Positions 55,524 through 64,000 of a DNA stretch of 64,000 bases are shown here, piece by piece. Numbering within the stretch: the first letter of the stretch is position 1; each line of letters starts with the position of its first letter. The position numbers and the translations under genes were made by a program. The notes below the pieces were generated by a model. The model searched no databases, was not told the origin of the DNA, and worked only from the letters and a program-made list of their open reading frames with translations. This stretch comes from Bryobacterales bacterium (GTDB taxonomy: Bacteria > Acidobacteriota > Terriglobia > Bryobacterales > Bryobacteraceae). The DNA lies in assembly GCA_020846745.1 (NCBI GenBank), contig JADLDI010000077.1:61674-125673 (forward strand), given 5' to 3'.

Positions 55524-57994
55524 TAGATCCGCGTTGCTTCGTCGAACTGCGCAAACACGTGCTGCTTTTCTTTCTCGCTGCGCCACCACAGCCACTGATC
55601 CGCCATCGACTTTAACTTCGCCACCCACTTCACAAAGTATTCCGCCGATTCCGGATTGCGTATCTTCCCGTCGCCCACATACACCCGAATCGCATTAGTC
55701 AGCGCCTGCGGATACACCGCATCCAGCCACTTATACGGATCGCCCTCCGCATACAGCGCATACCAACCGCTCTCCGTAACTGGAATCGACTCCTCCAGCC
55801 CCGGCTCAGGAACCGTCTTCCACTCCTTGCCGTTCCTTAGAATCACCAGTTTCTTCAGCGGTGCAATCGAATAAGCTCGCGCATTGATCTTAATCGACCC
55901 GCCCGATGCCGGCAGCTTGATATCTTCGCCCGGAATCTTGCCGTCAATCGTAAACCGCAACAGCGGACCCGTCGTAAAGAATGTGTTGCCTTTCTTGATC
56001 CCTTCCAACCACGGCTCCACCTTTAATCCACCGCTATGGATGTAAGTCCGCACGCTGCCCACCAGTTTTGTCCAGTGCAGCGAAGAAATTGAATCCTCGC
56101 CGCCGCAAGGCGCAACACGAAAATCGTTGTTCCAGGCATGCATAATCACACCCAAGCTGGCCTTGCCCGAAGCGGACCACTCCAAACAATCGAACGTCTT
56201 CAGCGCCAGGTCCACCCCGAATCCCTTGCCCACCAGCAGGTTCAACCCAAGCGGATCGCGCTCCCCCGCGAACGCGTGCACATACCCCACCGCCGCGCCC
56301 TGCGCGCGAGCCTTGCGGAACATATCCGTATTCGATGGATATAGCGAATCGACGCCCGTCCCCTCGTAACCTGTCGTGAACGGCGAAATCAAATGGTCTT
56401 TCAAGCCAAGGAAGAACAAATGCCCGTAGAACGGCGGCCGGTACTCCTGCCCAACATGCAACTTAGTCGTCAAATCGCCATAACTTGCCGGATGCTCCCC
56501 ACCGCCCTTCACAAAGTATCCGAAATCGAAAATTCGGTTGTCCTTGTTAGCGGCTTGGTCCATCACCAGGTCCATCCCCTCAGCCTTTGCCATCCGCAAC
56601 AGGTTATCCGGCGTATTCCGTAAGTTACCGGCATAGTTCATATGAACGTGCGTCGACCCCGAATACCAGCCGTCTTTCTCCCAACCCGGCAGCCGCTTCA
56701 CCTGCACTGTCAATTGCGACGTCTTCCCGGCTGTGATCGTCGTCTCGCCTTGCGCCGGAACAAACTCGAATCCCTTCACCGCCACAATCTGCAGCCGCCC
56801 CGGCGGCACGTTGAACACCTCCGCGCCCTGCGAATGGAACGTGTGCATGCCGCTATGTCCCCGCCGGCAGTAAGCCGTCGATGGCGCATAGAACTTACCA
56901 TCCCCCGTCGACATATGAATGCGCGCGGCTGTCTCCACACCCTTCTCATCCACAATCCGCAACCGCAGTGTCCCTACCGGCTGCTTCCACCGCATCTCTT
57001 TGAACTCCACCCGCTTGCGCTCGCCGCCATAAGTCTCCAGTAACCACAACCACGGCAGCCCGCCTTCGTTCCCGATATACGCGATCCACTCCCCATCCGG
57101 CGAAAACCGCGGATGAAAATGATCGTCGTTCCCGAACGTCAACTTATACGGTTGCCCGCCCTTCACCGGCAGCACATATAAGTTCGTGTACTCATCCGCC
57201 GCTCCGGCCGTCGACGAATAGACAAACCGCTTCCCGTCGATCGACACATGCGGGCGCGTCCGATACAACGTCTGCTCCGAATAGATCTTCACCGCCTCCG
57301 CCTCGCCGTTCGCCCGCGCCGGCATCCGGTACACATCGCCCGACCCCAACGGAACGTCTTTATTCGACATGAACAGCACCTCTTTGCTGTCCGCCGTCCA
57401 CGCCGGCTGCGTATGGTAATCCCACGCGCCGAAGTACAGACGGTCGCGCACATACCGGTTATCCTTCGTCAACTGCATCTCTTCGCCGTCCCACTTCCCA
57501 TCGCGAATGCCCCGCACGTAGATATTGAAGTACCCGTTCGGCCGCGTACACACATACGCGAGCTTCGTCCCATCGGGCGACCACGCCGGGTCCAGGTACA
57601 CATACTCGTCCGCAGTCAGCGCGTGCGTCTCCCCCGTCGCCACGTTCATGATTTCCAGCTGAATCGTCCGCGCGTCGTTATCCGCCGTGTAGATCAGCCA
57701 CTTCCCGTCCGGCGACCATTCCGGTGACGAATGATACTTCGCCCCATACGTCAACTGCGTCGCGATGCTCGTCGCCAGGTCCACCTTCCAAATCGAGCCG
57801 TGCATCGCAAACGCGATCGACCTCCCGTCCGGCGACCAACTGGGCCACCACGGCGTCGACGACGGTGCCGGCGGAAAGTAGTAGTTGTGCATGTACTGCC
57901 CGCCCTGGCGCGAGTTCGGATAAACCGTGCGGTAGCTTCCCATCTGGGCCGGCGCCCCTACCGCAACCAGCAACAAAACTGTAAGAGTGCGCAT
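55508..57994 (-). CDS. PD40/TolB-type propeller protein fused to CehA/McbA-like (PHP-type) metallohydrolase domain
   Basis: 828 aa; repeated SPDGRSIAF / SPDGKWLIY / SPDGTKLAY; C-terminal WYSGSTHVHMNYAGNLRNTPDNLLRMAKAEGMDLVMDQAANKDNR...AVGYVHAFAGERDPL. Confidence 0.82.
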   Translation of the reverse strand: MRTLTVLLLVAVGAPAQMGSYRTVYPNSRQGGQYMHNYYFPPAPSSTPWWPSWSPDGRSIAFAMHGSIWKVDLATSIATQLTYGAKYHSSPEWSPDGKWLIYTADNDARTIQLEIMNVATGETHALTADEYVYLDPAWSPDGTKLAYVCTRPNGYFNIYVRGIRDGKWDGEEMQLTKDNRYVRDRLYFGAWDYHTQPAWTADSKEVLFMSNKDVPLGSGDVYRMPARANGEAEAVKIYSEQTLYRTRPHVSIDGKRFVYSSTAGAADEYTNLYVLPVKGGQPYKLTFGNDDHFHPRFSPDGEWIAYIGNEGGLPWLWLLETYGGERKRVEFKEMRWKQPVGTLRLRIVDEKGVETAARIHMSTGDGKFYAPSTAYCRRGHSGMHTFHSQGAEVFNVPPGRLQIVAVKGFEFVPAQGETTITAGKTSQLTVQVKRLPGWEKDGWYSGSTHVHMNYAGNLRNTPDNLLRMAKAEGMDLVMDQAANKDNRIFDFGYFVKGGGEHPASYGDLTTKLHVGQEYRPPFYGHLFFLGLKDHLISPFTTGYEGTGVDSLYPSNTDMFRKARAQGAAVGYVHAFAGERDPLGLNLLVGKGFGVDLALKTFDCLEWSASGKASLGVIMHAWNNDFRVAPCGGEDSISSLHWTKLVGSVRTYIHSGGLKVEPWLEGIKKGNTFFTTGPLLRFTIDGKIPGEDIKLPASGGSIKINARAYSIAPLKKLVILRNGKEWKTVPEPGLEESIPVTESGWYALYAEGDPYKWLDAVYPQALTNAIRVYVGDGKIRNPESAEYFVKWVAKLKSMADQWLWWRSEKEKQHVFAQFDEATRIYQALK

Positions 57995-58039
57995 TCTGGG
58001 AAATCATACATCGAACCGGGCGTCTGCTAACATCCGCTC

Positions 58040-60001
58040 ATGAATCGTTCTGTTGAACCCGCTGAACTCACCGTCAAAGCGGTGGGACTCGGGCTCTTCC
58101 TGGCCTTCGTCTTCGGCGCGGCCAATGCCTACCTGGGCATGCGTGCGGGCCAAACCGTCAGCGCCACCATCCCCGCCGCTGTTATCGCCATGGCGCTCTT
58201 TCGCCTCCCGAAATTTCGCGGAACGCTCCAGGAACAGAACATCTCCCGCACCGCTGCCAGCGTCGGCGAAGCGCTCGTCGCCGGAGCCATCTTCACCATC
58301 CCGTCGTTCATGCTGGCCGACGTCGATGGCTCGCGTATCTGGACCGATCTCCGCTCCCACTACTGGGAAGCTACCGTCATCCTGCTCGCCGGCGGCCTCA
58401 TCGGAACGTTCTTCATCATCCTGCTCCGCCGCGCGCTCGTCGTGGAAGCCAACCTCCCGTGGCCCGAAGGTGTCGCCTGCTACGAAATCACCCGCGCCGG
58501 TGAAGAAGCCACCGACGCCCCGCGCTACGTCTTCGGCGCCATGGGACTCGGCGGACTCATCCAAATCCTCCGCAGCGACAAAGGCCTCCGCATCTTCCGC
58601 GATTATGTCGAAGGCTTCTGGCAATTCCCACCCTCCGTGCTCCGCCACTTCAACTTCGAACGCGAACCCATCGGCGAAGTCCGCCAACTCGGCGGCGTTC
58701 CGTGGTCCACGCCCGCTCTTTCGCCCGCCCTCATCGGCATCGGCTACATCATCGGTCCGCGACTCGCCTCCATCAACGTCGCCGGCGGCATCGTCGCCTG
58801 GTGGGTACTCATCCCGCTGCTCATGTTCTTCGATCCCGACCTCCCTCGCCGCATCGGCAACGCCACGCCCGACGTTCAGGCCTTCACCCTCTGGTACAAC
58901 GTCGTCCGTCCCATCGCTGTCGGCGCAATGCTGGTTGCCGCCGCCAACACCATGATCGGCATGCGCCACTCCATTCGCGATTCCATCAAAGGCGCCCTCG
59001 AAGCCTCCGGCCGCACCCACCTCGACGCCGCTGCCGCGGACCGTACCGATCGCGACCTGCCCTTGAAATGGATACTCGGCGCAACCCTCGTCCTGCTCAT
59101 CCCCATCGCCATCATCTATCACTACTTCACCGGCTCGTGGTCCGCCGCCATCGTCGCCGCGATCGTCATGTCCGTCACCGGGTTTCTGCTATCCGCGCTC
59201 GGCGGCTACTTAGTGGGCCTCGTCGGCGCATCCAACCAGCCGCTCTCCGGACTTACCCTCGCCGCCCTCGTCATCACAGCCTTATTACTACTTACCGTCG
59301 GAGTTAGCGGCAAAGCCGGAGTTACTGCCGTCTTGGGCGTGGCTGCCGTAGTCGCCTGCGCCACCTCCGTCTCCGGCTCCCTTATCCAGGACCTCAAGGC
59401 CGGCCACCTCCTCGGCGGCACCCCCTGGAAAATGCAGGTGGTCGAAATTGCCGCCGTCGTTCTCCTTTCGTTCTTCCTCATGGCCCCCATCATCGTCTTG
59501 CATGAAGCCAGCGCCGGCGGTATCGGCGGCCGCGAACTCCCCGCCCCGCAAGCCGGACTCATGGCCCAACTTGCCAAAGGCATCGTCGGCGGACAGATGG
59601 CTTGGGGACTCATCGCCATCGGCGCAGCCCTCGGCGTCATGCTCCTCCTCTGCGATGCCAAAGCTCCCATGCTGATCGCCGTCGGCATGTATCTCCCGTT
59701 CGACACCAGTTCCGCCATCTTTCTCGGCGGTGTAATCCGTGCCATAGCCGACCGTTTTGGCGCCGACGAAGAGCGCGGCACCTTACTCGCCAGTGGACTC
59801 GTTGCCGGCGAAGCCATCGTCGGCATCCTGCTCGCCGTCACCTTCGTCGCCGGCATTCCATCCTTCACCCGCGTCCTCACCGGCGCGGACACTCTCGGTT
59901 TCTACGAAGGTTGGGGCTCGTGGCTCTCCCTGATCGGCTTCGCGGCCCTCGCGTTCACCCTCATCCGCATACCGCGCAAACCCGCGCGGCCGGCACACTG
60001 A
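58040..60001 (+). CDS. OPT family oligopeptide/metal-chelate transporter
   Basis: 653 aa; ELTVKAVGLGLFLAFVFGAANAYLGMRAGQTVSATIPAAVIAMALFRL; WPEGVACYEITRAGEE; LIQDLKAGHLLGGTPWKMQ; VGMYLPFDTSSAIFLGGVIRAI. Confidence 0.93.
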   Translation: MNRSVEPAELTVKAVGLGLFLAFVFGAANAYLGMRAGQTVSATIPAAVIAMALFRLPKFRGTLQEQNISRTAASVGEALVAGAIFTIPSFMLADVDGSRIWTDLRSHYWEATVILLAGGLIGTFFIILLRRALVVEANLPWPEGVACYEITRAGEEATDAPRYVFGAMGLGGLIQILRSDKGLRIFRDYVEGFWQFPPSVLRHFNFEREPIGEVRQLGGVPWSTPALSPALIGIGYIIGPRLASINVAGGIVAWWVLIPLLMFFDPDLPRRIGNATPDVQAFTLWYNVVRPIAVGAMLVAAANTMIGMRHSIRDSIKGALEASGRTHLDAAAADRTDRDLPLKWILGATLVLLIPIAIIYHYFTGSWSAAIVAAIVMSVTGFLLSALGGYLVGLVGASNQPLSGLTLAALVITALLLLTVGVSGKAGVTAVLGVAAVVACATSVSGSLIQDLKAGHLLGGTPWKMQVVEIAAVVLLSFFLMAPIIVLHEASAGGIGGRELPAPQAGLMAQLAKGIVGGQMAWGLIAIGAALGVMLLLCDAKAPMLIAVGMYLPFDTSSAIFLGGVIRAIADRFGADEERGTLLASGLVAGEAIVGILLAVTFVAGIPSFTRVLTGADTLGFYEGWGSWLSLIGFAALAFTLIRIPRKPARPAH

Positions 60002-60011
60002 TAAAATCCCA

Positions 60012-61751
60012 GTGTTGCTGCTCCCAACTTTATTACTCGCCTTTGCCGCCACGGCCCCAACCCAACTCGTCGGTGAACCGGGGCTCCACATGCAGCCCTC
60101 CGTCTCCGCCGACGGTCAGACCATCGTCTATGCATCCGACCGCGGTGACTCGCCCTACCTGCAACTGTGGATTCGAACCCTGCCCGACGGTGAGCCTCGC
60201 CGCCTAACCTCCGGCACAGCCGACTCCTACCAGCCTTCCATCTCGCCTGACGGTCACACCGTTGCCTATCGCTCCGACGCCAAAGGCGGCGGCATCTTCC
60301 TTCAAAAGGTGCAGGGCGGAACCCCGAAACTCGTCGCCCAGGGCGGCCATCATCCGCGCTACTCCCCCGGCGGACAGCGCATCACCTTCCTTAAAGACCC
60401 CGGCCGCCTGTTCGTCATGGACGCCGCCAGTGGCCTCTCACAACCCTTCCGAACCCAGTTCGCCTCGATCTCCGACGCCATCTGGTCCCCCGATAACAAC
60501 ACCCTTCTGATCTCCGGCTGCCTCACCAACGATGCCGCCTCCTGCGACTGGTTCATCACTTCGAGCGAAGCCACTGATCCGCCAATCAACATCCACACAG
60601 CCGACCTCTTCAAGCAGGCTCACGTCGGCGGCCAAGCCACCCCCAACCTCTGGCTGCCCGATTCAAACCGCATCGTCTTCACCGTGGTCTCCCCCGCCAC
60701 CGGCGCCGCACGCCTCTGGACCATCCAAGTCGCCCCCAACCCGTGGCACGTCGACGGCAGGCCCGAGCGCTTCGTCACCGGCGAAACGGACCAGCGCTGG
60801 CCCACCGCCTCCGCCAAAGGTCCGGTCGTCTATACCTCACGCACGGAAAACGTCGACCTTTATGTCAAGCCCATTGATTCCAACCATGCGCGCTCCAAAG
60901 GTGCACTAACCCGCGTTACTAACGACCCTTCAATCGACCAGCGCCCCTCTATCTCAGAGAACGGCAAGCGCATCGCCTGGGAAACCTCCCGTGGCGGCAA
61001 CTTCGAAGTCTGGGTCAAAGACCTCGATAAGAACGAGGAGCACGCCATCACCAGCGGTCCCCTCCGCGAACACATGCCCGCCATCTGTCGCGACGGTTCG
61101 AAGCTGGTCTACGACGCGCACGACGGCGACAAAGTAACCGTGTTTCTGTCTGACTTCGCCGGTGGCTCGCCCACCATGGTCGTCGAAGAAAACGTTGGCC
61201 AGGGCTCGTTCCAGTTCACCCCCAAAGCCGATGCCGTCCTATACTTCCATCGCGCCCCCCCCGGCACCGTCGGCTTGCTAGACTTATCCACAAAACAGCG
61301 CACCCCCCTCCTGCAGCATCCCAAGCTGAACCTCTCTCTCGCCGACGCCCGCCTTTCGCCCGACGCTAAGTGGATCGTCTTCACCGTACCGGTCGGGCCG
61401 CATAAGTCCCGCCTGGCCGTCGCCCCGGTAACAAAAGAAGTCCAATCTGACGACAAACTCTGGACTTACCTCCATCCGCAGACTTACAACGCCTATCAAC
61501 CCGAATGGTCGCCGGATGGCCGCTTCCTTTATTACCTCTCCGACATGAGCGGCAAACTCGCCATCTTCGCCATGCCCATGAACGAGAAGAAGCAACCCGC
61601 GGGATCGCCCCGCCCCATCCACGAGTTCCGCAGCCGGCGCCTTACCATCAACGAAATGCGCCCCCGCGACATCGGCCTCGCCGTCGCCAAAGATAAGTTA
61701 GCGCTCGGCGTCGCTAGTTACTCGGGTACCTTATGGTCCGTCGCGCCATGA
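60012..61751 (+). CDS. Secreted PD40/TolB-like beta-propeller protein
   Basis: GTG start; MQPSVSADGQTIVYASDRGDSPYLQLWIRTLPDGEPRRLTSGTADSYQPSISPDGHTVAYRSDAKGGGIFLQ; EWSPDGRFLYYLSDMSG. Confidence 0.87.
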   Translation: MLLLPTLLLAFAATAPTQLVGEPGLHMQPSVSADGQTIVYASDRGDSPYLQLWIRTLPDGEPRRLTSGTADSYQPSISPDGHTVAYRSDAKGGGIFLQKVQGGTPKLVAQGGHHPRYSPGGQRITFLKDPGRLFVMDAASGLSQPFRTQFASISDAIWSPDNNTLLISGCLTNDAASCDWFITSSEATDPPINIHTADLFKQAHVGGQATPNLWLPDSNRIVFTVVSPATGAARLWTIQVAPNPWHVDGRPERFVTGETDQRWPTASAKGPVVYTSRTENVDLYVKPIDSNHARSKGALTRVTNDPSIDQRPSISENGKRIAWETSRGGNFEVWVKDLDKNEEHAITSGPLREHMPAICRDGSKLVYDAHDGDKVTVFLSDFAGGSPTMVVEENVGQGSFQFTPKADAVLYFHRAPPGTVGLLDLSTKQRTPLLQHPKLNLSLADARLSPDAKWIVFTVPVGPHKSRLAVAPVTKEVQSDDKLWTYLHPQTYNAYQPEWSPDGRFLYYLSDMSGKLAIFAMPMNEKKQPAGSPRPIHEFRSRRLTINEMRPRDIGLAVAKDKLALGVASYSGTLWSVAP

Positions 61752-62953
61752 AACTCCTGCTCTCCGCCATCGCTGCATCCCTCGCCCTGGCGCAATCGCC
61801 GGATTATACAATCCAGCTCGACCGTGTACGCTCCGGCTACGACGGCACGATGTGTTGGGTGCACGCTCGCGCTGGGGCGATTCCCGGACCAACGCCGTCC
61901 ATCGTCCTGACGATGCAGAAACTGCTCCTCACCGGGTCGGACGTGTTCTACGCGCTTAACGAGATGCGCACCGACGATCTGGGACGCACCTGGCGCGGTC
62001 CCACCGAACATACAGAAACCCTCGGGCGGCGCGATGAATCCGACGGATTCGTGGTCGCCGCCAGCGACTTCTGGCCCAAGTGGCATGCTCAATCGGGTAA
62101 GTTACTCGGCATCGGCCACACGGTTCGGTATAAGAACAATGCCGTCGCCCACGGCGCTCCTCGTCAAACAACCTTCTCGGTTTACGACCCTAAGTCCGCC
62201 ACCTGGACACCTTGGCGCACAATGGCCATGCCGGATGACCCGCGCTTCTACAATGCCGGAGCCGGGTCAGTCCAGCGTGTCGATCTGCCGAACGGCGATA
62301 TCCTGCTGCCCATCTACTACGGCGGCAAAGGTGAAAAGTTTTACAAAGTGTCGGTCGTCCGCTGCGGCTTCGACGGGCGTGATCTCAAGTTCAAAGAGAT
62401 CGGGAACGAACTCGCCGTCAACGACAAGCGCGGACTGGCGGAGCCCTCAATTGCGAAGTTCGGCAATCGATACTTTCTGACCATCCGCCACGATGACCGC
62501 GGCTACGTCGCCACAAGCAACGACGGTCTGCAATTCTCCGAACCGCAACCGTGGCTGTTCGATGACGGCTCCGACCTCGGCAACTACAACACCCAACAGC
62601 ACTGGGTGTCCCACTCGGGCGGGCTCTACCTGGTCTACACCCGCAGGGCTGCCAACAACGCTCACGTCGCCCGTCACCGGGCGCCACTATTCATCGCCCG
62701 CGTCGATCCCAAGACCCTCCGTGTAATCCGAAAAACAGAACAGGTGCTGGTACCCGAGCGTGGCGCCCGCCTCGGCAATTTCGGTGTCACAGAGGTCAAT
62801 GCCAACGAAAGCTGGGTTACCGTTACGGAGTGGATGCAAACCTGGGGTCCCAACTTCGTCATGAAACCCGACAACCCCTACGGCTCGGATAATACTCTTT
62901 ATGCCGCCAGGATCGTTTGGAAACAGCCCAACCGGGAATGGAACCGCCACTGA
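61748..62953 (+). CDS. Secreted sialidase/neuraminidase-fold (BNR-like) protein
   Basis: MKLLLSAIAASLALAQS signal (ATG overlaps the previous stop); DDLGRTWRGPTE BNR-like motif; LPNGDILLPIYYGGKGEKFYKVSVVRC; AEPSIAKFGNRYFLTIRHDDRGYVATSNDGLQFSEPQPW. Confidence 0.8.
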   Translation: MKLLLSAIAASLALAQSPDYTIQLDRVRSGYDGTMCWVHARAGAIPGPTPSIVLTMQKLLLTGSDVFYALNEMRTDDLGRTWRGPTEHTETLGRRDESDGFVVAASDFWPKWHAQSGKLLGIGHTVRYKNNAVAHGAPRQTTFSVYDPKSATWTPWRTMAMPDDPRFYNAGAGSVQRVDLPNGDILLPIYYGGKGEKFYKVSVVRCGFDGRDLKFKEIGNELAVNDKRGLAEPSIAKFGNRYFLTIRHDDRGYVATSNDGLQFSEPQPWLFDDGSDLGNYNTQQHWVSHSGGLYLVYTRRAANNAHVARHRAPLFIARVDPKTLRVIRKTEQVLVPERGARLGNFGVTEVNANESWVTVTEWMQTWGPNFVMKPDNPYGSDNTLYAARIVWKQPNREWNRH

Positions 62954-62969
62954 AACTCAGACCGCCGGT

Positions 62970-63203
62970 TCATTCGCTATCTTCCGTGGCAGTTGTTGGT
63001 TTTCGCTTCCGCGTGTGCTCCCGCGGCGAGTATTGCAACTTCTCCTCCCAATCTCGGACAGTACGTGACTTTACGCCGATTGCTTCCGGCGCGCGTGTCC
63101 GATAGTCCTCCCCGAACTTCTGATATAAACGTTGCAGAGTCCATCGTCGCAAGTCATCGTAACCCGCGTCGGATTGCCGTTCCCTGAATTCGTTTGCTCG
63201 CAC
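62970..63203 (-). CDS. Small putative Fis-type helix-turn-helix protein
   Basis: 77 aa; LRRWTLQRLYQKFGEDYRTRAPEAIGVKSRTVRDWEEKLQ resembles the C-terminal Fis/HTH_8 pattern (G(N/D)..RAA..LGI..RT....L). GTG start preceded by AGAGGAGGA with ~8-nt spacing. Confidence 0.5.
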   Translation of the reverse strand: MRANEFRERQSDAGYDDLRRWTLQRLYQKFGEDYRTRAPEAIGVKSRTVRDWEEKLQYSPREHTRKRKPTTATEDSE

Positions 63204-63454
63204 GACGAAGTCCTCCTCTAGCTAGCCTGTGACTCTTTCGTCGGAACAACTCCCCGCCCGCGATTCTGCGCCGCCTTCCGACTCCGCCAAACGATTGCAA
63301 ACAAGCACGATCCACGTCAACGAGCCGCGATCCGTTCCCCAAGGTTCGGTACAACCATTGCAACCAGCATCGCTTCCAACCGCTGCCTCCCGAAACGGAG
63401 GGGGAGCGTCAGCAACCCGGCCGGCGCACGCAATCCCCCGAGGCGCAAGCTTGA

Positions 63455-64000
63455 TTAACGTTTAGCCATGTCGCAATTGGGATCGTAATTGGGTTCGTTC
63501 CGCACGGATGCTTCGAGGGCGGTCTGGTAGCCGATTTTGGCGTACTGGCTGATGAGGAAGTTGACGGAGATGTCGAGGTTGGCAGCGTCGTCGCGGATTT
63601 CGGCGGCTACGGATGGGGGGAAGTGGGTGAGGATGTCGTCGGATGACGCGGCGCTCCCTGACGGTCGCGGCTCCGTTTCGGGAGAGGTGCGAGGTGGGGG
63701 AGTTCGTTTCGCAAAGCGTTGAATTTTAAGGGCGTCGGCGAGGGGGAGCGACGGACGGGGGGCTTCCGGGTTAGCTTCTATTAGCTGACAGATGCGGTTC
63801 GTTTGGGAATCTTTGAGTTGTTTGTAGGCGCGGTTTAACGAACCTTCGAAGCGGATGTAGTAGCGGGAGTAGAGTTCGGCTTGTTTGACGGTGGCGGGGT
63901 GGCAGAGGGGGTCTTTGCCTTCGGAAAGGACGTAGAGTTCGTTTTCCAAATCTAACGCGCGCAGCATGCTCCAGCGGGCGGTGACCAGTTTGTCGAAGAA
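63455..64000 (-). CDS. Uncharacterised protein, N-terminus cut by window edge
   Basis: Reverse frame is open to the window end (FFDKLVTARWSMLRALDLENELYVLSEGKDPLCHPATVKQAELYSRYYIRFEGSLNRAYKQLKDSQTNRICQLIEANPEAP...ILTHFPPSVAAEIRDDAANLDISVNFLISQYAKIGYQ). Contains the embedded repeat core at 63656-63693. Confidence 0.6.
   Translation of the reverse strand, partial: FFDKLVTARWSMLRALDLENELYVLSEGKDPLCHPATVKQAELYSRYYIRFEGSLNRAYKQLKDSQTNRICQLIEANPEAPRPSLPLADALKIQRFAKRTPPPRTSPETEPRPSGSAASSDDILTHFPPSVAAEIRDDAANLDISVNFLISQYAKIGYQTALEASVRNEPNYDPNCDMAKR
63656..63693. repeat. Dispersed repeat core related to the 2.2-kb tandem array
   Basis: CCCTGACGGTCGCGGCTCCGTTTCGGGAGAGGTGCGAG aligns ungapped to CCCTTACGGTTGCGGTTCTGTTTCCGGAGCGGTGCGTG at 2221-2258 (31/38 identical by eye). 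Confidence 0.75.

Noticed and set aside
42000-61700. Apparent frequent TTA/CTA Leu and GTTA contexts in an otherwise GC-rich region as a possible translational regulation signal
   Set aside because: Impression only; codon counts versus the genome background are needed and could not be computed here.
1-64000. Numerous antisense or out-of-frame ORFs in the six-frame track (e.g. 658-1500 -, 3075-3902 +, 15906-16865 -, 29728-30897 +, 58004-59122 -)
   Set aside because: They lie opposite well-supported genes, have composition typical of high-GC shadow frames (Arg/His/Pro-rich), and lack domain signatures.
1-64000. CRISPR arrays, IS elements, prophage, integrons, rRNA or tRNA genes
   Set aside because: No regular short direct repeats with spacers, transposase/integrase/phage signatures, or cloverleaf/rRNA-like sequences were recognised by eye; small ncRNAs cannot be excluded without covariance-model searches.

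Overview
High-GC bacterial chromosomal window. It is probably from the Acidobacteriota, Solibacter/Bryobacter-like lineage (inferred from gene content; no taxonomic search was possible). It is densely coded, with about 43 supported genes and no rRNA, tRNA, IS element, prophage or CRISPR array that I could recognise. Main blocks: truncated uppS; secreted sugar/sulfate-ester catabolism genes, many with twin-arginine-like leaders; motAB; an mdtABC-like RND locus convergent with a czcCBA/cusCBA-like locus; two phosphatase-type secreted proteins; a pair of M16-fold proteins followed by a LolA-like gene; a two-gene TIR (FxsC-like) plus ParA-type ATPase/FGE-fold locus; an M14 peptidase with two 2-hydroxyacid dehydrogenases; and a tight operon of membrane protein, His-rich protein, selD, pyrF, APC permease and fabD. 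Most notable: (1) selD is truncated in the ORF track because it has an in-frame UGA at the active-site position, followed by a perfect 7-bp hairpin with a GGU loop, so it is a predicted selenoprotein; (2) the TIR plus KGGTGRS-ATPase-FGE-like locus is a candidate conflict/signalling system whose FGE-like domain lacks the catalytic cysteines; (3) the selD operon starts with an uncharacterised polytopic protein carrying a duplicated DxxWHxxxGxD...PxH motif; (4) both M16-fold proteins lack HXXEH zinc ligands; (5) a degenerate 102-bp tandem repeat near 2.2-2.5 kb shares a 38-bp core with a sequence inside a coding region at 63.66 kb.
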